Shown piece after piece: positions 1 to 5,751 of a stretch of 11,478 bases of DNA. Source of the DNA: Verrucomicrobiota bacterium (GTDB lineage: Bacteria > Verrucomicrobiota > Verrucomicrobiia > Verrucomicrobiales > Akkermansiaceae); the NCBI GenBank assembly GCA_026397695.1, contig JAPLUJ010000323.1, forward strand, positions 1,808 to 13,285. The letters run 5' to 3'. A program made the translations under genes and the position numbers. Position 1 is the first letter of the stretch. Every line of letters starts with the position of its first letter. Below the pieces are notes generated by a model, which had not been told where the DNA came from, searched no databases, and was given only the letters and a program-made list of their open reading frames with translations.

Positions 1-375
1 GGGTTCGATGCCGTGGGGAGCGAGTGCCTCTCTCGGGAAATCCTTGCCGTTGAAGGTGACAATGACCTGCGCACGGCAGCAAATGGCGGCGGCAAGAACA
101 TGGGTGTCATCAGGATCGGGAAGGATAAGACTCTTTGCGATTCCGAGGTAACCACCAACAAGACAGTCAGGAACCGCCTAGTTCATCAATTCGCGGGTGC
201 GCCGGAGTTGGGCTGCCGTGAGATCCGGCCGGTTTTGTAGCAAGTTGCGGATCCACTCGTCATGGATTTCATCACTCCATCGCGCCCTGAAAATACCTGA
301 GCACGCCAAGTTCAGGAGAAAATCCCTCAATGGCGCAGGATACAGCACGCAGGCATCTAACAGGTCGGTGACCAT
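1..375 (-). pseudogene. PIN-domain toxin (VapC-like), interrupted by an in-frame TAG, runs off the window start
   Basis: Reading from the ATG at 375-373 the frame gives a PIN-type ribonuclease N-terminus with the early acidic motif LLDACVLYPAPLRD, then SDEIHDEWIRNLL and RNRPDLTAAQL-like helices. It meets TAG at 180-178 after 65 residues. The same frame then stays open to base 1 and encodes the rest of the fold: AVPDCLVGGYLG, the second acidic motif LPDPDDTHVLAAAI, and VTFNGKDFP. Both sides of the stop therefore belong to one gene, and one base change (for example CAG to TAG) explains the break. The family are toxin endoribonucleases of toxin-antitoxin pairs; the HTH antitoxin gene ends 10 bases upstream. 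The C-terminus lies outside the window. Unless the stop is suppressed or is a sequencing error, the toxin is inactive. PIN identity is strong; the substrate is unknown. Confidence 0.85.
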
Positions 376-385
376 GGCCGGCGAA

Positions 386-841
386 TCAGTAGCCCATCCC
401 CAGTTTTTGCGCTTGCGCCGCCAAGGCATTGAGGGCGTGTCTGCTCTCGCCGCGAACTTTTTCCATGTAGGCCATGAGATCCTGGAATTTCAGTCGCCGC
501 CGGGTGCCGACCTTGTGGTGTGGGATGGCGCCGGATTCGAGCATCTTGACGAGATAGGGCCGGGAGACCTGGAGAAGGTCGGCCGCTTGCTGGGTGGTCA
601 GTTCATTATGGGTCGGCACGAGCGAGACAGCATTACCTCTGGCCATTTGATTGAGGATCTCGAGAAACATGCGGAAGGCGGTTTCGGGAACCTCGACCGG
701 CTGGCCCTGGGGGGTGGTCGTTAGACGGAGCATCCGGCGCTTCACACGCGGTAGAGCAGCAAACGAACGTGCCGCCAGATCGGCTTGCTGCGCCTCCTCC
801 AAGCGCGGGAACATCGTCCGGGAGTTGTCGGTGAGTTTCAT
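386..841 (-). CDS. Excisionase-type HTH antitoxin partner of the PIN toxin
   Basis: This encodes a 151-residue protein from the ATG at 841-839; an in-frame TTG at 892 would add 17 residues but falls inside a palindrome, so the ATG is preferred. Residues 80-128 form a helix-turn-helix of the excisionase/MerR-like type (HTH_17): ELTTQQAADLLQVSRPYLVKM, then the wing with GAIPHHKVGTRRRLKF and DLMAYME. The N-terminal 75 residues are a helical extension that presumably includes the toxin-interaction part. The gene precedes the PIN gene by 10 bases on the same strand, the usual antitoxin-first order of this PIN/HTH pair type. By analogy with the family it should repress its own promoter and neutralise the toxin. 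The antitoxin is intact while the toxin is broken, as expected when toxin loss is tolerated first. Confidence 0.8.
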   Translation of the reverse strand: MKLTDNSRTMFPRLEEAQQADLAARSFAALPRVKRRMLRLTTTPQGQPVEVPETAFRMFLEILNQMARGNAVSLVPTHNELTTQQAADLLQVSRPYLVKMLESGAIPHHKVGTRRRLKFQDLMAYMEKVRGESRHALNALAAQAQKLGMGY

Positions 842-877
842 GGGCAAGAGTTTCTCTCGCCGAAATGAACGAAATGA

Positions 878-903
878 ATGAATCTTTCGCAAGCGAAATT
901 CAT
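878..903. promoter_or_regulatory. Palindrome upstream of the antitoxin gene, candidate operator
   Basis: ATGAAT (878-883) pairs with ATTCAT (898-903), and inside it TTCGC (886-890) pairs with GCGAA (893-897), with a two-base bulge (CT, 884-885) and an AA centre. The centre lies about 50 bases upstream of the antitoxin start, where an autoregulatory operator of a toxin-antitoxin operon would be expected. The palindrome is directly visible; its operator role is inferred. Confidence 0.4.
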
Positions 904-947
904 GAAAATTTTCAGACTGGGCCTGGGTGATGGTGTCACTGCGAAGG

Positions 948-968
948 TCGATGGGCTGGCCACATCGA
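948..968. repeat. Short inverted repeat between the fucosidase end and the antitoxin gene
   Basis: TCGATG (948-953) and CATCGA (963-968) are perfect inverted repeats around a nine-base spacer. The site lies about 80 bases beyond the stop of the minus-strand GH29 gene and upstream of the antitoxin gene, so it could be a weak terminator hairpin or a binding site. No T-run follows it. The rest of 904-1048 shows nothing else I can support. Confidence 0.25.
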
Positions 969-1048
969 ATGTAGGGTCCTTATTCTGGTAGGAGGTTGGG
1001 ATAGGTGATGAACATGGAAGGACTATTCGCGTTGCCCTGCTATTCGCC

Positions 1049-2569
1049 TCATCGTTCCTTTTCAACTTTCAGCACGTTACAATCCTTGCAGGGCAGCTTG
1101 CCGGGCATCTTGACGTGCAGCCCGTCGGATTGCAGCGCCCAATCGACGGTGGCCGTGCTGCCGAGGACCGACACCTTGTGCACCATGCCGCTGAAAAGAT
1201 TCTTTTCCTTTGCCAGTGATGCGACGATTATGTCTTTGCCGGTCGGATCGCCGAATACATGCACATAAAGAATAGTATTGGCTTTGTTGCATGTAAAGCG
1301 ACGGACGTTATGGTCCCACGGTTGCGAGGCTATCCCGCGTTCATTGAAATGTCCGCCGGTTGTCTCACCGCCCTCGCCGTAGATAATCCAGGGTCTGGAA
1401 TCGTAGATGGCTTCCCCGTTGCCCTCAAGCCAGGTGCCCAGAACATCCATTTCTGCGATCTGGTCCTGCGGTATGGTTCCATCCCCGCGAATTGCGATGT
1501 TGAGCAGTAAAACGCCCCGCTTGCTTACGATATCCACCAGCAGTTCCTTCAGGCTTCGTGCGTTGTGCAGCATTTTGCTGCTGCCGTCAGGATTCGGCTT
1601 CAGGAACCAGTCGTCCGCGATTGTGGTATCGGTCTGCCAGTATTCATTTCGAATGCCCTCGGCCACGCCTTTTTCGTAGTCAAGAACCGTTCCTTTCTGC
1701 GGTCCTTTCACTGTGACAATGGCCTGGATGGAGCTGTTGTTTTCGAGACTGTCGGCGTACAATTTTGCGCATGCGTTGCTCATCGGTGCGGGAATCTGGC
1801 GATCATCGAAATAGAGCATGTCAGGCTTGTAATTAGAAGTCAGTTCCAAGTGACGCTGCGCAAGCTCTGTTTCAAAAGGAGCGTAATTGAGCGCGTAAAG
1901 CTGCTGGGGGTCCAATCCTTCCCACCACGTGCCTTTGCCATCCTTCTTGGTCAGGTTTCCATCATAAGGTATGCCCTTCTTGGGTCCTTCTGAATCGGAG
2001 CCAAAAGCCGGCGCAAGCCATTTTCTCGTCCGCGCGACGTGCACGGAAACCGCCCATTTCAGGTTCTGGCGGCGCGCTGCGGCGGCGAAGTCGCCTACCA
2101 TGTCGCGCTGCGGGCCGACCTTCGTCGCGTTCCAGCCATGCACGCTGCTGGCAAATAGATCGAAATTATCGTGATGGTTTCCCATGGTTGCGACGTAGCG
2201 CGCACCCCATTTCTTGAACTGCGTGATGGTCGCATCGGCGTCGAATTTTTCGGCTTTCCATGCGTTGCAGACTTCCTTGTAGCCAGCCACGGACTGGTGG
2301 CCGAAAGTTGCACGATGATAGTTCCAGGCCGCGAGGCCCCATTTTTCACGCTGCAGATCCTTGGGTTCCATGTACATGTGGCGCGCATACCAGCCGCCGC
2401 CTGCTGCGGGAACTGTTTGGGGTCCCCAGTGCAGCCACAGTCCAAACTTGGCATCCTTGAACCATTCCGGGCATTCCCATTTCGCGGCCACCTGGTCCCA
2501 GTTCAAAGTATTTTCTCCACGCGACACCGTGGCCGCAAGCAGCACAATCACGACGGCTGCCATAAACAT
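1049..2569 (-). CDS. Secreted GH29 alpha-L-fucosidase-like glycosidase (divergent type)
   Basis: Retaining exo-glycosidases of GH29 remove alpha-L-fucose from glycans. From the ATG at 2569-2567 the protein has 506 residues and opens with a Sec signal-like stretch, MFMAAVVIVLLAATVSRG. The TIM barrel shows GH29 landmarks: WFKDAKFGLWLHWG, a barrel motif GNHHDNFDLF (the KHHDGF of relatives), and KPDMLYFDD, whose first Asp after LYF is the expected nucleophile. LNIAIRGDGTIPQ and GNGEAIYDSRPW complete the catalytic domain, and a beta-rich C-terminal domain ends in KVEKER. An in-frame GTG at 2578 is another possible start, and no strong ribosome binding site is visible. The frame also continues upstream without a stop through a dispersed repeat into a LacI DNA-binding domain, giving a 601-codon ORF to 2854. 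Sequence motifs differ clearly from the second GH29 in this window, so the two are not recent duplicates. Exact substrate unknown. Confidence 0.85.
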   Translation of the reverse strand: MFMAAVVIVLLAATVSRGENTLNWDQVAAKWECPEWFKDAKFGLWLHWGPQTVPAAGGGWYARHMYMEPKDLQREKWGLAAWNYHRATFGHQSVAGYKEVCNAWKAEKFDADATITQFKKWGARYVATMGNHHDNFDLFASSVHGWNATKVGPQRDMVGDFAAAARRQNLKWAVSVHVARTRKWLAPAFGSDSEGPKKGIPYDGNLTKKDGKGTWWEGLDPQQLYALNYAPFETELAQRHLELTSNYKPDMLYFDDRQIPAPMSNACAKLYADSLENNSSIQAIVTVKGPQKGTVLDYEKGVAEGIRNEYWQTDTTIADDWFLKPNPDGSSKMLHNARSLKELLVDIVSKRGVLLLNIAIRGDGTIPQDQIAEMDVLGTWLEGNGEAIYDSRPWIIYGEGGETTGGHFNERGIASQPWDHNVRRFTCNKANTILYVHVFGDPTGKDIIVASLAKEKNLFSGMVHKVSVLGSTATVDWALQSDGLHVKMPGKLPCKDCNVLKVEKER

Positions 2570-2595
2570 GTGGTTCACAAGGAAGCACTTTCTGA

Positions 2596-2663
2596 CTAGG
2601 AAATTGCTATTTGGGTGAAGGCCGTTGCAAGAGCCGGTGGCCGGACCGGAGGGCGGGGAAAAA
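2596..2663 (+). repeat. Dispersed repeat, copy A (lies in the lacI/GH29 junction)
   Basis: This is a 68-base element starting CTAGGAAATTGC, with the core GGTGAAGGCCGTTGCAAGAG and a GC-rich tail containing CCGGT...ACCGG (a potential stem) that ends GGCGGGGAAAAA. On the minus strand it is an open frame that joins the LacI hinge (…RRSYGT) to the GH29 signal peptide. Related copies are at 2912, 9634 and 10853, all in this orientation. Confidence 0.85.
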
Positions 2664-2854
2664 GAAGTGCCATAGCTCCGGCGGGTGACCAGGGCGCGCG
2701 CCATCGCGCTGGGGCGGTAGCCGGTCTTATCAATGATGCGCTGGCTGCGCTGCCGCGTCTCCTGATGGACCCGGTCTTTGTTGTTGAGCACGCGCGATAC
2801 CGTGCCGATACAAACGCCTGCGATGCGTGCGATGTCATGAATGGTCTGTGCCAT
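2664..2854 (-). pseudogene. LacI-family regulator, DNA-binding domain only (3' part lost)
   Basis: From the ATG at 2854-2852 the first 60 residues are a textbook LacI headpiece: TIHDIARIAGVCIGTVSRVLN helix-turn-helix, then DRVHQETRQRSQRIIDKTGY, and the hinge region RPSAMARALVTRRSYG. Normal family members continue for about 270 residues with a periplasmic-binding-protein-like effector domain. Here the homology stops right after the hinge, at the edge of repeat copy A, and the frame runs on into the GH29 gene. LacI regulators often sit beside the sugar-use genes they control, so an intact ancestor may have regulated this fucosidase; that is inference. What remains has no sugar-sensing domain. 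It could be a dead remnant, or it could still be translated as part of a 601-residue chimera. Confidence 0.8.
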
Positions 2855-2861
2855 GCGTGAA

Positions 2862-2875
2862 CGGAGCTAACTCCG
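2862..2875. promoter_or_regulatory. Short palindrome just upstream of the lacI remnant start
   Basis: CGGAG (2862-2866) and CTCCG (2871-2875) are perfect inverted repeats around CTAA, lying 8 to 21 bases upstream of the LacI ATG. It could be an autoregulatory operator or a hairpin in the leader. It lacks the central CG typical of many LacI-family operators, so the assignment is weak. Confidence 0.25.
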
Positions 2876-2911
2876 GTCGGATGGCATTACCAAGCACAAT
2901 GTCATGAACTG

Positions 2912-2974
2912 CTAGGAAATTGCTTTTGGGGTGAAGGCCGTTGCAAGAGCCGGTGGCCGCACCCTGACGGGGAA
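2912..2974 (+). repeat. Dispersed repeat, copy B
   Basis: It starts CTAGGAAATTGC and matches copies A and C almost base for base through the core up to GGTGGCCG. It then diverges (CACCCTGACGGGGAAA instead of GACCGGAGGGCGGGGAAAAA), so its right end is degenerate or shorter. With copy A it brackets the LacI remnant as direct repeats about 316 bases apart. Confidence 0.8.
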
Positions 2975-3178
2975 ATGGGGGTTGGCGGTCCAGGTTGGGC
3001 GACCATGCTTGAGCACCACGTTCGAGAAGCTGCCGGACGCACCGAAAGATGAACTCTAACATTGGTAACATTGGCAGAAGCCTCGTGGCAATCCATGCGC
3101 GGAAATGAGCGGAATACGCATCGTGTTTCCACTCGACAGAAACGACCCGTCAATGCATACGCCGATGTGATTATTTGC

Positions 3179-3202
3179 GGGGAATGGCTATTTCCCCCCC
3201 CC
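3179..3202 (+). promoter_or_regulatory. Hairpin followed by a nine-C tract in the leader of the secreted protein gene
   Basis: GGGGAA (3179-3184) pairs with TTCCCC (3192-3197) around a seven-base loop. The 3' arm is part of an uninterrupted run of nine C (3194-3202) ending 33 bases before the start codon at 3236. Homopolymer runs of this length are prone to slippage. A regulatory role is inferred only from position. Confidence 0.35.
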
Positions 3203-3235
3203 GTGACCTGAAACCGTCCGAACCAGAAGCCAACT

Positions 3236-5599
3236 ATGAATCCATTGAAAGCCATCCATTACTGCGGCATTGCGGTTGTAATCGTGTTGTTCGCCGTGAA
3301 TCCCGCATTGTGCGCCAGCGATGTGCTCAACTACTTCGTGCTCAAGGAAGACAGGTATTGGCAGTCCACGCCTTACGCCGTCGGGGCCAGCGATCTGACG
3401 GACAGCGCGCATTCCTTCTCGGTCTTCGGAGAATTGGCCAGCGGCACCGCCGTCACCGCAGCCTCGGTGATGGCGCCGGGTGGTGCCGTCACGCCGATTA
3501 CGCTCACTGGTGAAAGTAGCATCAATCTGGAACTTCCGTTCGAGACGCGCGGCGCTCTCGATGCCACTTATCCTAACGGCACCTTCACCGTGAATTTCCA
3601 GACCGCCCACGACGGACCCCAATCACTGGCCATTCCGATCACTGGTGATGCCTATCCGAATCTCCCGCAGGTTGCCAACCTTCCACAAGCGCGCGGTATT
3701 GATGCCACTGCGGATTTTACCCTCGAATGGGTAGCGACCGGCTTGTCCCCGACAGATCTGGTAGTCATCGAGGTCGAGGACCAAAGTTCATGGAACACCG
3801 TATTCAGCACCGGCTTGCCGGGTGCTCCGGATGCCTTGCCGGGCAACGCCACTTCAGTGATAATTCCGGCCAACACCCTGAAACCGGGGCATATCTATCA
3901 TGTGAGTGTGGTGTATGTCCGCATCACTTCCACCAATAACACCTACGGCAGCGGCACTGGCGCGTATGTCCGGTCGGTTAGTACCTGGATGCGCACCAAC
4001 GGGGCCGATGCCGCCGATACCACCGCACCGCAAATCCAGGATACCGTCCCTTGGCCCGGAACGCAGAACGTGGCGCGCAACGCATGCGCGATGCTGCGCT
4101 TCAGCGAACCGATGAACAACGCATTCATCGATATCGCATGGACGGGCGGCAACGGTTTCAATCCGGCGAATGTGGTTTACCGCTGGAACAGCGACGGACC
4201 CGAGCCCAAAAACACGCGTTTATATGTCTATTACAATGGACTGCTGCCGGCCAACACCCAGATCAACTACACCGTCAATCCCGCCGCATCCTCAAACAAG
4301 ATGCGGGATGCGGCGGGAAATTTGTTAGCATCCGATATCACCGGCCAGTTCACCACTGCGGCGAGCCCCACGGCGATGCCCGCGGACGTATCCTGGTTGT
4401 TCGCCTCCAAGACCCGGCTCTTCAGGCAGACTTCGGCCATCGCGCCGACGACTGCGGAAGCATGGTTCATGGAGATCAACGGCGGGTTGTCGGCACCGCA
4501 GACGGTACCCGACATCCGGCTTCGCCGGACCAGCGTCAGCGGTGCATCATACCTGGTCGCTCTGCCGGAAAATGATCATAACGAGGCGCGCAGCTATGGC
4601 GGTCTGCAATACGTGACGAAAGGGGAATTGGATGCGTTTTTCCCGAACGCCATTGATTATACGCTCAATTTCACCCCGCTGCATGAAACATCTAAAATCA
4701 TTCCCGTGAGTTTCGGCACGGTGGACAATTATCCCGACACGCCGAGATGCGCGAACTTCACCGCCTTGCAAACGATTGACGCGGCTGCGGCCACGACCGT
4801 GCAATGGGATGCCTTCACCGGTGCCGGTGCCGACGACGTGGTGGTGCTCAGCATCGAAAACGAACGGGGAAACACCATCCTGCAAACACCGATGCCAGGA
4901 CAGGCGGGCGTGCTCGCGGGCACCGCCACTTCCCATGTGTTGCCGGCTGGTGCTTTGAGCAGCGGCAGATCCTACCGGGCATTTCTCTATTTCGGAAAGA
5001 ATCTTTCCAAAGACACGACCACTTATCCGGGAGTGCCGGTGCAGGGTTTCTTCAGCTCGGCCACCGCGTTCGGCATCCACACCACAGGGAATCCACAGGT
5101 GGCGCAGGTCACCGGTTCCGTCGTCAGCAATGGCTACGCGTTCCAACTCGCGGTGAAGGGCGAACCCCTCTGGGAATACGATATTTTTGTTTCTTCCGAC
5201 CTGCAGACCTGGCATCCGCTCCAACGGATGTACACCGATAACAGCGGCCAAATGTGGTTCCATGATTTCGACAAAAGCTTCCTGAACCGCCGATTCTATC
5301 GTCTCGCGGACGCGGTTGGTGACCAACTCGTTGTCGATGCCTCCGTCCAGGGAACGGTCACACGGCAGGGAACGAACGAGCCGGTTGCCGGAGCGACGGT
5401 CGGAACTTCGTTAGACGGTGCCACCACCACAACCGGCCCTGACGGGTCATTCTTCCTGCAAACCCATACCGGCATGTCCAATTGGTCCCAGCCATACGCA
5501 ATCCATGTCCAGGCGGCGGGCTTTAATTCCTACTCGCAAAACCAGTCATGGGGAACGCAGGCGCGGGGTGTGCAGATCCACCTCACGCCACCGCTATAG
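3236..5599 (+). CDS. Large secreted multidomain protein with a duplicated module, Ig-like domain and carboxypeptidase-regulatory-like domain
   Basis: The protein has 787 residues. Residues 1-27 are a Sec signal peptide (hydrophobic AVVIVLFAV, probable cleavage after LCA). Residues about 34-253 and 389-614 are two copies of one module: both contain a 'P.LP/P.TPR.AN…ID A…W' block, DLVVIEVED versus DVVVLSIEN, and GNATSVIIPANTLKPG versus GTATSHVLPAGALSSG. Between them, 261-375 resembles a bacterial Ig-like (SbsA/Big_5) domain: DTTAPQIQDTVPWPG, RFSEPMN, RDAAGNLL. Residues 640-690 (SSDLQTWHPL…FLNRRFYRL) match a beta module frequent near the C-termini of verrucomicrobial secreted proteins. Residues 701-786 look like a carboxypeptidase-regulatory-like beta sandwich (VQGTVTRQGTNEPVAGATV…GPDGSFFLQT). 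No catalytic domain is recognised, so adhesion or carbohydrate binding is plausible but unproven. No strong ribosome binding site; the ATG directly precedes the signal peptide. Confidence 0.85.
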   Translation: MNPLKAIHYCGIAVVIVLFAVNPALCASDVLNYFVLKEDRYWQSTPYAVGASDLTDSAHSFSVFGELASGTAVTAASVMAPGGAVTPITLTGESSINLELPFETRGALDATYPNGTFTVNFQTAHDGPQSLAIPITGDAYPNLPQVANLPQARGIDATADFTLEWVATGLSPTDLVVIEVEDQSSWNTVFSTGLPGAPDALPGNATSVIIPANTLKPGHIYHVSVVYVRITSTNNTYGSGTGAYVRSVSTWMRTNGADAADTTAPQIQDTVPWPGTQNVARNACAMLRFSEPMNNAFIDIAWTGGNGFNPANVVYRWNSDGPEPKNTRLYVYYNGLLPANTQINYTVNPAASSNKMRDAAGNLLASDITGQFTTAASPTAMPADVSWLFASKTRLFRQTSAIAPTTAEAWFMEINGGLSAPQTVPDIRLRRTSVSGASYLVALPENDHNEARSYGGLQYVTKGELDAFFPNAIDYTLNFTPLHETSKIIPVSFGTVDNYPDTPRCANFTALQTIDAAAATTVQWDAFTGAGADDVVVLSIENERGNTILQTPMPGQAGVLAGTATSHVLPAGALSSGRSYRAFLYFGKNLSKDTTTYPGVPVQGFFSSATAFGIHTTGNPQVAQVTGSVVSNGYAFQLAVKGEPLWEYDIFVSSDLQTWHPLQRMYTDNSGQMWFHDFDKSFLNRRFYRLADAVGDQLVVDASVQGTVTRQGTNEPVAGATVGTSLDGATTTTGPDGSFFLQTHTGMSNWSQPYAIHVQAAGFNSYSQNQSWGTQARGVQIHLTPPL

Positions 5600-5615
5600 A
5601 TGAGGTATTCTTCGA

Positions 5616-5702
5616 TCATGGGTCAATGACTATTATATGTGCGGCGGCATGGAGCGAGACCAACGGGAGCGCCAAGAGGCAGAGGGATGCGAGGAGTTTC
5701 AA
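5616..5702 (-). pseudogene. Signal-peptide-like remnant of a lost gene
   Basis: Downstream of the second GH29 gene on the same strand, a frame opening with TTG at 5702-5700 encodes 28 residues. It begins KLLASLCLLALPLVSLHAA, a classic Sec signal peptide with a short hydrophobic core and an AXA-like site, then continues only with AHIIVIDP before TGA at 5618-5616. The start TTGAAACTCC may be a decayed ATGAAACTCC. It looks like the 5' tip of a gene for an exported protein whose body was deleted when the convergent gene end at 5599 came next to it. It could alternatively be a very short exported peptide or chance. Confidence 0.4.
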
Positions 5703-5751
5703 GTCGGGAGATCGGACGGCCGATGGCGGAGACGGCGGCAAGGCGCGGCCC

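Larger units (their letters stand above)
2876..3235. other. Gene-poor spacer between the lacI remnant and the secreted protein gene
   Basis: No convincing gene is visible on either strand here. It holds repeat copy B, a short tandem AACATTGG duplication near 3057-3074, and the hairpin with a nine-C tract listed separately. It separates divergent genes, so promoters for the lacI remnant and for the secreted protein should lie in it; I cannot place a convincing -35/-10 pair. Confidence 0.5.

Noticed and set aside
904..1048. Possible small minus-strand ORF with DPTFDVASPSTFAVTPSPRPS
   Set aside because: Low-complexity Ser/Pro/Thr composition and no start signal or domain; it recalls spurious ORFs from intergenic repeats but I cannot show that here.
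2976..3178. Candidate gene tail near 3001-3060 (…STTFEKLPDAPKDEL stop)
   Set aside because: About 20 codons only, with no recognisable family and no upstream continuation; not distinguishable from chance.
4547..5326. 259-codon open frame on the minus strand
   Set aside because: It lies wholly inside the secreted protein gene on the other strand, whose domains are recognisable; the antisense product has no motif.
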